64,000 nucleotides of DNA from Paenibacillus ihbetae (lineage in GTDB: Bacteria > Bacillota > Bacilli > Paenibacillales > Paenibacillaceae), in assembly GCF_002741055.1 (NCBI RefSeq), contig NZ_CP016809.1, positions 1,882,501 to 1,946,500 on the forward strand. Direction: 5' to 3'. The translations under genes were made by a program, and so were the position numbers. Positions 25,979 to 34,395 of this stretch are shown one piece after another; the first letter of the stretch is position 1, and each line of letters opens with the position of its first letter. The notes below the pieces were generated by a model. That model saw only the letters and a list, made by a program, of their open reading frames with translations, had not been told where the DNA came from and did not search any database.

Positions 25979-26460
25979 TTCGATTCCTCCTCATAGCTAT
26001 ATTCTCTCTTGATTACAAAAAACGAGCCACGAACCGTTCCAGCTAATTTTGATTTCTGCCTTGCAAATTTAAACTTCCCTTCCAGCACCTCGGGTACCTC
26101 CATCCCCTCAGAAAGCTTAAAACCAACGGCACGCTTCTTAGGGTCATCAACCGTATACATGACATTGAGCGCAAGCCCATCCTCATAAAAAACATAGGTA
26201 AATTGGATATTTTCTACTTGAAACCGCGATGTTTCCAATGGTTTGGCCGCAATCTCAAGATCACGTTCCTTTTTCAGAATATGGTTCACGTAATCCAGGG
26301 CCTCTTGGCTCTCGCTGGCGGGTACAACCGTAAATTCATGCTTATATTTGTTCATAAAATAACGGGCTTCATTGGCTCGTAAACCAGCGAGCGCTTCGGC
26401 TACGGGCGAAGATTCTAAACCGGCGGTGGACACATTTTTGAAATCAACGATATGGGACAT
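25975..26460 (-). CDS. Hypothetical protein next to DoxX
   Basis: A soluble 161-residue protein (MSHIVDFKNVSTAGLESSP..) that I do not assign to a named family. It is rich in charged residues, has no signal or membrane segment, and ends YEEESK. A beta-rich middle (RFQVENIQFTYVFYEDGLALNVMYTV) and a basic C-terminal strand pair suggest a compact alpha+beta fold. The ATG at 26460 has AGGAG eight bases upstream; the ATG at 26466 abuts that site. It is translationally coupled to the DoxX gene. Confidence 0.75.
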   Translation of the reverse strand: MSHIVDFKNVSTAGLESSPVAEALAGLRANEARYFMNKYKHEFTVVPASESQEALDYVNHILKKERDLEIAAKPLETSRFQVENIQFTYVFYEDGLALNVMYTVDDPKKRAVGFKLSEGMEVPEVLEGKFKFARQKSKLAGTVRGSFFVIKREYSYEEESK

Positions 26461-26477
26461 GTTCATCTCTCCTAAAA

Positions 26478-26590
26478 GTTTTGTGAGTGAGGCACTTCTT
26501 TGAATCGACTTCGAGCAAAACTCGCATCGAGCGTAGACTTAGTTTTGTGTGAGGTACTTCTTGAATCGACTTCGAGCAAAACTCGCATCG
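26478..26590. repeat. ~50-bp direct repeat, two copies
   Basis: Near-identical copies run 26478-26529 and 26542-26590, sharing CGACTTCGAGCAAAACTCGC, and sit between two co-directional genes. Each contains a small CGAG/CTCG hairpin. Confidence 0.8.
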
Positions 26591-26596
26591 GAAGCA

Positions 26597-27076
26597 TTAC
26601 TTCCTAACAACAGGAATCCACATTTCACCAAATACCAATCCGTTTCGCTCCCCCATCTCAACCGTGGCGTTCGGTCCGCCAACATAGGCGATATCCTTTG
26701 CCTCCGGCAAGACTTGCCCGAAAGCAATGCCAGTAAGCATATGACTCAACTCATCTGCCGTCTTCCCTTCCCCTTTTACAACGAGATATTCCCCTTTAGG
26801 AAATTGAATGACCCGGGTTGCTTCGGGTAGTGCTGCATCGGTCATGACGCCAGCATAATACATCATCTTGTTATTCACCGCTTCGTTCACGACAAACAAG
26901 TATTCATTCGCGGCTGCCGCCTTTAATGCGTCCAGCCTTCCGTCCTGCTGTACTTCCTTCCAGAAATCTGCCTTTTCCTTGTTGATACCGGCATAATCCG
27001 TATAATCGCTTTGAAGCTCGGTTCCGATCCCTAACACCGTAAAGCTGTCTTTTTGCTCAATCCTGTAGTTTGCCAT
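26597..27076 (-). CDS. GyrI-like/AraC effector-binding domain protein
   Basis: Stand-alone small-molecule-binding domain, 159 residues, of the GyrI-like (SOUL/BmrR C-terminal) fold. It starts MANYRIEQKDSFTVLGIGTEL and contains the tandem beta-strand/helix repeat with MYYAGVMTD and FPKGEYLVVKGEG, common in this fold. No DNA-binding domain is attached. The ATG at 27076 has GGAAGGG upstream; 26 upstream codons lack similarity. It is probably in one unit with the two following genes, separated by the 50-bp repeats. Confidence 0.85.
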   Translation of the reverse strand: MANYRIEQKDSFTVLGIGTELQSDYTDYAGINKEKADFWKEVQQDGRLDALKAAAANEYLFVVNEAVNNKMMYYAGVMTDAALPEATRVIQFPKGEYLVVKGEGKTADELSHMLTGIAFGQVLPEAKDIAYVGGPNATVEMGERNGLVFGEMWIPVVRK

Positions 27077-27229
27077 TTTTAATCCCTTCCTTTTCTTTAG
27101 ATTCGCTTGAATTGTCTCATCGCTTTTGTTGACTTTATAATAACTTTTAATCATATCAAAAAATGATACTGTTTAGGGGGCCGATGGAAAAAGTTTCGGG
27201 CGGAATGATTATCCCGCTTGGAACATTGA

Positions 27230-27277
27230 AAAACGAAAAGGACATTACATATTTGTCGCTAAACATGCAATGTCCTT
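27230..27277 (-). terminator. Terminator of the ABC-F gene
   Basis: AAGGACATTGCAT pairs with ATGTAATGTCCTT, followed on the minus strand by TTTTCGTTTTTC, 18 bases past the stop. Confidence 0.88.
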
Positions 27278-27294
27278 CCATTCTTCGTATTCAA

Positions 27295-28773
27295 CTACAC
27301 AGATATCATTTTGGTTGCAACTGATTGTTGAAATGCCTGATCATGCTCCACCATGATCATGGTGGGGTTAAATTGTTGAATTAGTTCTTCAAGCTGCATG
27401 CGTGAATACAGATCAATAAAATTTAACGGTTCATCCCAAATGTAGACATGAGCCCGTTCACATAAACTTTTGGCTATAAGAAGCTTTTTCTTCTGCCCGC
27501 CAGAATAATGGGAGATGTCCTTCTCAAATTGGATTCGGTCAAAATCCATCTTGCGTAAGATGGATTTAAATAAGGGTTCATCAATCTCATGTTCTTCTAT
27601 AAAGTCCGATAACTGTCCCTTCAAATGAGAAGTATCCTGTTCGACATAGGAAATGATAAGTCCAGACCCCCGTTTAATCGAGCCTGTATGCTGTATCTCA
27701 TTCCACAATATTAGTTTGAGGATACTGCTTTTGCCGCTTCCATTCTTTCCATCAAGTATGATGCGATCACCTTGTTCAACCGTGAAGCTAACGGGTTTAT
27801 TTATGATTTGGTCATCGTACATCACTGACAAGTCAGCCAAAACGATCAATTCTTTTGACTGAAATTCCAATGGTTCTAATTTTAATGGCTCAGTTTTCTC
27901 CACATTTTTTAGAAGCTTGGACTTTTCCTCAATCGCCTTTTGCTGCCTTGACTCAATGCTCTTTGCTCTCTTCATCATCTTTGCCGCTTTATGGCCTACA
28001 AAACCCTTGTCGAGTTTAGAACCCGAATTCGTTGTCCCGTTTTTGGAGGCTTCCACTTGATTAGACCAATTTGCTGAACGCTTCGAGGACTCCTTTAATC
28101 GCCCGATGTCTTTTTGCAGACGCTGATTGATTACCTCTTCGTGTTCCTGCTGCCTATCAAAATTTAACTTCCATGAAGAATAGTTTCCGCTTTGAACCTC
28201 GATATTCGCTCGATTGATCGACAAGATGTGGTCAACGCATCCGTCTAAGAAGCTTCGATCATGTGAGATTAGAATAAACCCTTTTTTCTTCCTTAAATAA
28301 TCAGAGACAATCTTTCGTCCATCGGTGTCTAAATGATTAGTCGGCTCATCAATCAATAGAAACTGGCCTTCATTCAAAAATAGTCCGGCAAGCAACACCT
28401 TGGTTTGTTCTCCATTGGATAAGGTTTTGAACGGTCGGTACATGACCTCGGCATCTACTTTTAGATAGGAGATTTCACGAAGAAACTCCCAATCCTCTGC
28501 TTGGGGGCAAATTTCTTCAAGGACTTCATAAGTTAACTTGTTTGGATCCGAAACGGGGTAAGGGAAATAATTAAATTCGACCGAAGAAAGGATGTTCCCG
28601 CTATATTCATACTTCCCTAATAACAGCTGAAAGAACGTTGTTTTGCCCCGCCCATTTCTTCCAATAAAGCCAAGCTTCCAATTGGTATCGATTTGAAAGT
28701 TTACCCCTTCGAAAATATGGTCAAAGCTGCCTGGATAAGAAAACGTTAAGTCTTGAACTTTTATCATCGACAT
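27295..28773 (-). CDS. ABC-F ribosomal protection protein, Lsa-type
   Basis: Cytoplasmic ATPase without membrane segments, 492 residues. Two ABC domains (Walker A GRNGRGKTT and GKNGSGKSS; signatures LSNGEQTK and YSGGQKKK; Walker B FLLIDEPTNHLD and VYIWDEPLNFID) are joined by a long charged linker (about 190-310, with KGFVGHKAAKMMKRAKS). The start TNWKLGFIGRNGRGKTT and the YIWDEPLN motif match the Lsa/Vga group, which displaces lincosamides, pleuromutilins and streptogramins A from the ribosome. The second Walker B lacks the usual NHLD, as in Lsa proteins. The start is the ATG at 28773 behind AAAGGAGG. An upstream leader peptide and hairpins suggest drug-inducible expression. Resistance itself is not shown. 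Confidence 0.88.
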   Translation of the reverse strand: MSMIKVQDLTFSYPGSFDHIFEGVNFQIDTNWKLGFIGRNGRGKTTFFQLLLGKYEYSGNILSSVEFNYFPYPVSDPNKLTYEVLEEICPQAEDWEFLREISYLKVDAEVMYRPFKTLSNGEQTKVLLAGLFLNEGQFLLIDEPTNHLDTDGRKIVSDYLRKKKGFILISHDRSFLDGCVDHILSINRANIEVQSGNYSSWKLNFDRQQEHEEVINQRLQKDIGRLKESSKRSANWSNQVEASKNGTTNSGSKLDKGFVGHKAAKMMKRAKSIESRQQKAIEEKSKLLKNVEKTEPLKLEPLEFQSKELIVLADLSVMYDDQIINKPVSFTVEQGDRIILDGKNGSGKSSILKLILWNEIQHTGSIKRGSGLIISYVEQDTSHLKGQLSDFIEEHEIDEPLFKSILRKMDFDRIQFEKDISHYSGGQKKKLLIAKSLCERAHVYIWDEPLNFIDLYSRMQLEELIQQFNPTMIMVEHDQAFQQSVATKMISV

Positions 28774-28784
28774 GAAAATTCCTC

Positions 28785-28884
28785 CTTTGTATATCGCACT
28801 TCTATCTGTATACAAAGTCGGTAAATCCATCTATTTTCATACTCCGCATAAGTTTGATGGATATTAACGACTTATACGGAGTAT
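28785..28884 (-). promoter_or_regulatory. Two-hairpin attenuator before the ABC-F gene
   Basis: Hairpin 1 pairs ATACTCCGTATAAG (28884-28871) with CTTATGCGGAGTAT (28852-28839); its left arm lies inside the leader ORF. Hairpin 2 pairs CTTTGTATA (28817-28809) with TATACAAAG (28793-28785); its right arm covers the first bases of the Shine-Dalgarno AAAGGAGG (28788-28781). This is the geometry of translation attenuation. Confidence 0.75.
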
Positions 28885-28917
28885 TACATGCGTAACGATC
28901 GTGTCTAAAATACTCAT
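28864..28917 (-). CDS. Leader peptide of the ABC-F gene
   Basis: A 17-residue ORF, MSILDTIVTHVILRISR, with its own strong ribosome binding site (AAGGGGAGAG), starting at 28917 and ending 90 bases before the ABC-F start. Its last codons form the left arm of hairpin 1. A ribosome stalled there by an antibiotic would open that hairpin and refold the leader, as in erm and other ABC-F leaders. The peptide itself is not one I recognise. Confidence 0.65.
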   Translation of the reverse strand: MSILDTIVTHVILRISR

Positions 28918-28978
28918 ATTTCTCTCTCCCCTTTATATTTAGATTTAAAAAACATCACAGCTTACCCTATGAGAGAAT

Positions 28979-29010
28979 AAAAAATCCTCCCAAATGGATA
29001 TGGAAGGATT
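28979..29010 (-). terminator. Intrinsic terminator upstream of the ABC-F leader
   Basis: AATCCTTCC pairs with GGGAGGATT (one wobble), followed by TTTTTTATT on the minus strand. It either ends the phosphatase transcript or acts as an extra terminator in the ABC-F leader. Confidence 0.75.
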
Positions 29011-29298
29011 AGCCGTTCATTTTCATAAATAAGTTTGTAGTTGCCATTAAATTCATGACATGTACACTGATTTATAGAAATGGATAGACTAACCCAATAT
29101 TTTGTATTTGGAAGTTATTCAACTCAAATAAAAATATAGATTAGTTAACCACCGTCCATCCATCAGTCCTCTCATCATTATGTTCTTATATTAACAATTA
29201 TTTTTGTGGAATACAATCATCGTTTCCCTCAATATGGTTGTCGCCTTACATCTTTTCAACAATTATATGGTGATGTCTTTAAGTTTCGTTTACCCTCG

Positions 29299-29856
29299 TT
29301 AAGAAAAGGAATCCCTGCATCGATCAAGCAGCTCATCCAACCTTTTGTCTCTTGATTCACGTGCATTTCTGCCTTGTCTTTTTACTGCCGTAATCGCCTC
29401 CTCATTGGACATTCTCCGACGCCCCACGAGCCAGGCAGCGAGAACATGACCTGTCCGGCCTACTCCACCTGAGCAATGAACGACCGTTTTCGCTTGCAGC
29501 TGCTCTGACTCCGCCAAAAATGGTAAAATACGATAAATAAGTTGGTCCTCTTCTACCAGGCGGAAATCTTCAACGGGAACCCAAAGCACATTATCTTTAC
29601 CAAACTCTTGGTGATAACTTCGAAGCAGATCCTCATAAGCAGCCAATTGACGCGGGGGTAATAAACAAATGACGCGTGTTATGCCTTGTGTCCGCATAAA
29701 TGCAATCCACCTTTGCAATAGCACGGAGGAAACACGAGCGAAAGGAAATCCAGGGCGGCGCGCTCCAAAAACGAAATGTTCCCCTTCATAAGCAGCGGTG
29801 AACCCATGTTTAGGATTACTTATCCACTCCGCAAGCTTCATTATGAATTTATTCAT
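29299..29856 (-). CDS. Dual-specificity/tyrosine-type protein phosphatase
   Basis: Cytoplasmic cysteine phosphatase, 185 residues. The catalytic P-loop is HCSGGVGRTG (about 127-136), with nucleophile C128 and phosphate-binding Arg. A likely general acid lies upstream in VPVEDFRLVEEDQ. The C-terminal helices contain ARESRDKRLDELLDRC. The substrate could be phosphoprotein, phosphoinositide-like or RNA 5' ends; context gives no hint. The start is the ATG at 29856 behind AAAGGAGTG. It stands alone. Confidence 0.85.
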   Translation of the reverse strand: MNKFIMKLAEWISNPKHGFTAAYEGEHFVFGARRPGFPFARVSSVLLQRWIAFMRTQGITRVICLLPPRQLAAYEDLLRSYHQEFGKDNVLWVPVEDFRLVEEDQLIYRILPFLAESEQLQAKTVVHCSGGVGRTGHVLAAWLVGRRRMSNEEAITAVKRQGRNARESRDKRLDELLDRCRDSFS

Positions 29857-30310
29857 ATGAACGCCACTCCTTTTTTGTTCTATAAGGTGGACAGTGCCCA
29901 TGCTCCGATAGTTTAAAGGACATTCAATAACTCATTTCTTGGATAACCCTTTCATCACCTGCGACATCATATATCATATTCGAGCTCTAAGACCAGGACC
30001 CTTTTCGGGGTCGTTTTCATTTTGATGTTCAGAACACATACATTTGCCTGTTCCCGATGCTCCTATGAGCATCCCTGCTTAGTCCCATTGGTTTTTCCCG
30101 TCTCGATAATGAATAAACAATGCCTGCATGAAAAAACAAAACCGCTCCTCTCGCCCTTATGGCTTGAGAAGCGGTTATACCGAGCACTAACTAGTTCCTA
30201 ACAAGGTTTGCTCTGCCAACTCTTATGAACTACGAATGATGGTGCTAACTAATCTGTGTAATCCGTGTAACCGCATGTTAACGTTTTGCCAGACACCAGC
30301 AACCAGCTGA
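29857..30310. other. Intergenic region with a terminator
   Basis: About 450 bases. It contains the beta-mannosidase terminator (30131-30176) and a weaker plus-strand GACCC/GGGTC hairpin followed by GTTTTCATTTT near 29996-30024. I see no gene. Confidence 0.55.
30131..30176 (-). terminator. Terminator of the mannan operon
   Basis: AACCGCTTCTC pairs with GAGAGGAGCGGTT around a 13-base loop, followed by TTGTTTTTT on the minus strand. It lies about 135 bases past the last gene. Confidence 0.85.
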
Positions 30311-32872
30311 CTATACCGACACGACCGCCGCCGGATCGATGCAGTCCGCCATTGACCGGACCTCGACCTGCCCTGGGCGGCCCGTGACGAACGGCGTTTC
30401 GCCGGCAGCATTTCTGCGGTTAAAGGACACCGTCACCGGAATGCCCGGAATCAGGTCGAAGAAGTTGTCGCTGTAGAAGCCTTCCTCCTCCTGGGACAGC
30501 CACACATGACGGGCCAGCACGTCACTCTCCAACACGAACGCAGTACCCCCGCTGCCATCAACCTCGCTTACGCGAATGTTCGGGCGTTGAAGGCGGAGCG
30601 CCTTGTCATTCACGAAGTAATGGGTTTTGCTGTCGAGTACGTCATCCTCCTGAAGCAGCTGCGCCAGCAGCACTACCCGGGACGGGTCATGGCCTTGCAG
30701 AAGCTCGTCTTCTGCCGCCCGAAACGCCACGAAGGATGCCTGCGCCTCCGCATCGACCGGATGTTCGGAAGCGTACAGCTCCTTACCGTCAAAATCGAAC
30801 AGCTGGACGCGCAGCGTTCCGCGAACCGGCTCGTTCACGTCGGAGACGAGATGAACGCGGACCTCCTGCTCCCTGGAATCAACCGACAGGCTGACGTCCC
30901 TGAAGCTGCGTTTAGCCACGTACTGCAGCGCCTTCCATCTGCCGAGGTAGTCCATGCCTGCCCAGGAAGCGACCGGCCAGCAGTCGTTCATCTGCCAATA
31001 CAGGGTACCCATGCAGTACGGTTTGTTGCGGCGATGGGCCTCGATTGCCATTTTCATTGCTTCGCCCTGTTGAATCTGGCTCATATGGAGGAATGCTTCA
31101 AAATCCTTCGGCTCATTATAATACTGCTCCATGTAGCTCTTGATGAGCCTGTTGCCCGCCCCATTCTTCTGGTGCGCCAGCATGACCTTCGATTCCAGCT
31201 CCATGTCGCTTTCCTCTGCATAGGTGCGGACCGTCTTCGGCTCCGGGAACGACTGGAAGCCGTACTCGCTCATAAAGCGTCCTACATACACGTTGTAATT
31301 ATCGAACGGCTCGGTGTTATGCCAAACGCCCCAGTAGTGAATGTCACCGCTTGTGGTGGATGGATTGGCATGCTGATCCTTGTCACCGCTCAGCGATACG
31401 AGCGGTGATGACGGCCAATATTCCGCGCCGGGCGCATAGCTTGCGACCGCCTCCGGCAAAATCCGGTGAAAGATGGCCTCATAGTCGGCCCAAATCCGCT
31501 CGCGCTGCTCATGCGTATAATCCTTCTTCCATCCCCACCCGGCGTTCTCGTCATAGTGGGCCCAGGCAGAGTCAATCTCATTATTGCCGCACCAGAGCAC
31601 GATGCTTGGATGATTCCGCAGCCGGACGATATTCTCCTCCGCTTCCAGCCGTACATTTTCCAAAAACGCCTCATCCCCGGGATACATGCTGCAAGCAAAC
31701 ATGAAATCCTGCCATACCATCAAGCCGTACTCATCGCACAGGTCATAGAATACCTTCTCTTCATAAATGCCGCCGCCCCAAATGCGCAGCATATTCATAT
31801 TGGACTCCGCAGCGGACGCAATCTCGTGACGATAACGCTCAGCGGTCACTTCCGTAAGGAAGCTGTCGTTCGGGATATGGTTTGCGCCCTTGGCGAAAAC
31901 CGGCGTGCCGTTCAGCTCAATATAGAACGATGTGCCTCTCTCGTCCTTATCCCGCACGAGCCGGACGCTGCGCAGTCCGGTTCTCACCTGGTACGACGCT
32001 GCCGTGTGCTGATCCCGGGCGAGCTCCACTTGAAAATCATACAGATGCGCTTCGCCCAATCCCTGGCACCACCACAGCTTTGGCTCGGCAATGGCCAATT
32101 CCAGCTCGACGGTGTTGCTGCCCTCCGCCAATTGGACCTCCTTCTCCCATACCTGTCCGGCTGCCGAAACGCGCAGCTTGCCCTGCCACGCCTGCTCGGC
32201 CTCAATGGATGCCACGGCAGTCAGCTTAGCCGATGCGGCCGTAATTTCATCCTGGCGGATGAACACATCATCCAGACGCACCCCCGACCAGGCTTCGATG
32301 CGGGCCTCCCGCCAGATTCCGCTCGTGACGAACCGCGGACCCCAATCCCAGCCGTAATGGTACGGCGCCTTCCGCGTAAAGATGCTGACCTTCCGGTCGC
32401 CCAATCCCCCAAGCTCGGACTGATCGTTGCTCGCCGGCAGCGGGTATCCCAGCTTCTCCAGCTTCGGCAAATCCTCCTGGATCGGGGAGCGGAAGCGGAT
32501 GCGGATGACGTTTCCGGCCGCTTTGACGAGCGATTTTACATCGACGCGCCATGAGCGGAACATATTATCCGCTTCCAGCACCTTCACCCCGTTGAAGTAC
32601 ACATCCGCATATGTATCCAAACCCTCGAATACCAGCTCAACCTTGGCTTGAGCCTGCAGCTGCGGATCGATTTCAACCACCGTTTCGTACTCCCAATCCT
32701 TCTTGTCAATCCATTGCAGATCATGCTCATTCGTTCCGTAGAACGGATCCGGGATCTTGCCGTTTCTCAGCAGATCTGTGTGAACGCAGCCCGGCACCTG
32801 GGCTGGAAGCCACTCCGTCTCGTCGCTAGCCTTAAAATTCCACTTCGTTAATGTCAGAATGTTTTTATTCAT
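30311..32872 (-). CDS. GH2 beta-mannosidase
   Basis: Cytoplasmic exo-glycosidase, 853 residues without a signal peptide, that removes terminal beta-mannose from manno-oligosaccharides. The N-terminal jelly-roll (VPGCVHTDLLRNGKIPDPFYG, RFRSP) and immunoglobulin-like domains precede the TIM barrel. In the barrel, acid/base E432 lies in WCGNNEIDSAW and nucleophile E536 in FMSEYGFQSFPE; both are intact. Length fits the family. The start is the ATG at 32872 behind AAGGTGA. Last gene of the mannan operon, after the GH26 gene, so the two would act in sequence on imported oligomers. Confidence 0.94.
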   Translation of the reverse strand: MNKNILTLTKWNFKASDETEWLPAQVPGCVHTDLLRNGKIPDPFYGTNEHDLQWIDKKDWEYETVVEIDPQLQAQAKVELVFEGLDTYADVYFNGVKVLEADNMFRSWRVDVKSLVKAAGNVIRIRFRSPIQEDLPKLEKLGYPLPASNDQSELGGLGDRKVSIFTRKAPYHYGWDWGPRFVTSGIWREARIEAWSGVRLDDVFIRQDEITAASAKLTAVASIEAEQAWQGKLRVSAAGQVWEKEVQLAEGSNTVELELAIAEPKLWWCQGLGEAHLYDFQVELARDQHTAASYQVRTGLRSVRLVRDKDERGTSFYIELNGTPVFAKGANHIPNDSFLTEVTAERYRHEIASAAESNMNMLRIWGGGIYEEKVFYDLCDEYGLMVWQDFMFACSMYPGDEAFLENVRLEAEENIVRLRNHPSIVLWCGNNEIDSAWAHYDENAGWGWKKDYTHEQRERIWADYEAIFHRILPEAVASYAPGAEYWPSSPLVSLSGDKDQHANPSTTSGDIHYWGVWHNTEPFDNYNVYVGRFMSEYGFQSFPEPKTVRTYAEESDMELESKVMLAHQKNGAGNRLIKSYMEQYYNEPKDFEAFLHMSQIQQGEAMKMAIEAHRRNKPYCMGTLYWQMNDCWPVASWAGMDYLGRWKALQYVAKRSFRDVSLSVDSREQEVRVHLVSDVNEPVRGTLRVQLFDFDGKELYASEHPVDAEAQASFVAFRAAEDELLQGHDPSRVVLLAQLLQEDDVLDSKTHYFVNDKALRLQRPNIRVSEVDGSGGTAFVLESDVLARHVWLSQEEEGFYSDNFFDLIPGIPVTVSFNRRNAAGETPFVTGRPGQVEVRSMADCIDPAAVVSV

Positions 32873-33060
32873 GGTAGTCACCTTGCCCTATTTGTTATAT
32901 TTTTGTATGGAACTCATCGTTTAGCATGCGGCATGGCTTCAATGCAGCATCGTTTTCTCCACTCCGAAAAGACCTAGCTGCGCCAAAACACACATGGATT
33001 CAAAATCTTTTGCAGCCTTCGATGGGCAGCGCCGAATCATCTCCGCCCAAATTTCACTAA

Positions 33061-34077
33061 CTAGTCTTTCAAATTGGGGAGCTCATCCAGCGTAACCGTA
33101 AAGGGATGCGTATAGGTCTTCACAAGCTGCTCCGCATCCGTATATTCTTCGGAATAGACCCGCTCGTCTCCTTCCCCCGTAAAAACAAAACTTCCGTACC
33201 AGGTACAATTCCATGCCCAAGGGCAGTCATCCGCAAGCATCCGGTCGGGATCGGGGACGACCCCGTTCTCGGTCAATGCGATGATCTTCCTTGCATCCGT
33301 ATACGACTCCGCCATGCGGAACCGCTCCGCTTGGGAGCCGTAATCCTGGGCGGGGGGATAAATATCTTCGCCGATGATATCGACGTACGCATCCCCGGGA
33401 TACCAGTCCTTATGCTGGCCGTTCCATACCCAGATCAGGTTGTTCAGCCCGTGAACATGGGTCATCCGCTCGTACATCAGCTTCCATAAAGCGATGCAGG
33501 GCTCCGGCCCTTTCGCTCCCCACCAGAACCATCCGCCCGACGCCTCATGCAGCGGCCTCCACAGCACCGGCACCCCTTCGTCCTGCAGCCGTTTCAGCTG
33601 ATCGGAGATTGCATCGATATCGCGGATGAGCAGACGGTATTCCTCCGAGCCCTGATCCGTCATCGCCCGCTGAACGTCGAAGGTTGTGGCTTTCGTATAA
33701 AACCCGCTCCCCCATGTACGGTCCGGCGGCAGATCAATCAGATCCTTCGGGGCATTCCAATGCCAGCAGAAGGTGACGATCCCGCCGCGGTTCCACCACT
33801 CGATCGCAAGATCGGTGTCGCGGCATTCGGCACCGCGCTCCACCCTGGACGGCGAGTAATTCATGAAGTCGAAGCCGCCAACCGCAGGGTACTTTCCCGT
33901 TACCCTGTGAATCATATCGAATTCAGGCGTCGATACGACGCCGATCTGCTGACCGGTCAGCATCCGCTTTCCGTAAATACTGCACAAATAACGCATCAAC
34001 CGCTTCGCACCCTCGGAGGCCCTTGGATTAATCAGCTCGGGCGCAACCTCGAATCGGGAAGTATTAGCTTTCGTCAT
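33061..34077 (-). CDS. GH26 beta-mannanase, cytoplasmic
   Basis: Endo- or exo-acting beta-1,4-mannanase of family GH26, 338 residues, a single catalytic domain. Acid/base E178 lies in RPLHEASGGWFWWG and nucleophile E270 in IALTENGVVPDP; the substrate-site WHWNAP is present. Unlike many secreted mannanases it has no signal peptide and no carbohydrate-binding module, so it should cut imported oligosaccharides, perhaps as a mannobiohydrolase. The start follows AGGAGAG. It lies between permease genes and the beta-mannosidase in the same operon. Confidence 0.93.
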   Translation of the reverse strand: MTKANTSRFEVAPELINPRASEGAKRLMRYLCSIYGKRMLTGQQIGVVSTPEFDMIHRVTGKYPAVGGFDFMNYSPSRVERGAECRDTDLAIEWWNRGGIVTFCWHWNAPKDLIDLPPDRTWGSGFYTKATTFDVQRAMTDQGSEEYRLLIRDIDAISDQLKRLQDEGVPVLWRPLHEASGGWFWWGAKGPEPCIALWKLMYERMTHVHGLNNLIWVWNGQHKDWYPGDAYVDIIGEDIYPPAQDYGSQAERFRMAESYTDARKIIALTENGVVPDPDRMLADDCPWAWNCTWYGSFVFTGEGDERVYSEEYTDAEQLVKTYTHPFTVTLDELPNLKD

Positions 34078-34191
34078 TGGCTTCTCTCCTGACCTGTCGT
34101 TATGGAATAATTCTTGGCCAGTAGCTACCGGCCCTCAATTATCCGCTTTCCGTGCACACCCTTACATTCATGCCACTGTTTGCACAACATC

Positions 34192-34395
34192 ACGCTTAGT
34201 CCACAACGCCCATACGCCACGTTTTTCATGCGCAGCCTACTACTCCCGGACGCTCCATCTTTCCTCGCTTAGCAGCTTACTACTCGTGTATCCTCCATCT
34301 TGCCGCGTTTAGCTTACGACTCGCATGCTATCACCCTACGACCCGCATATGCTCCATCTTTTCACGCTTAGCCTACAACCCCCGTACGCTCTACG
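34192..34395. repeat. ~37-bp degenerate tandem repeats, six copies
   Basis: Units with the core GCYTACNACTCGC and GCTCCATCTT begin near 34199, 34235, 34275, 34312, 34334 and 34371. The last unit contains the stop codon (34368-34370) and final codons of the adjoining permease gene. Confidence 0.75.

Noticed and set aside
31466..32554. 362-codon plus-strand frame in the beta-mannosidase gene
   Set aside because: Antisense to a clear GH2 enzyme with both catalytic residues.
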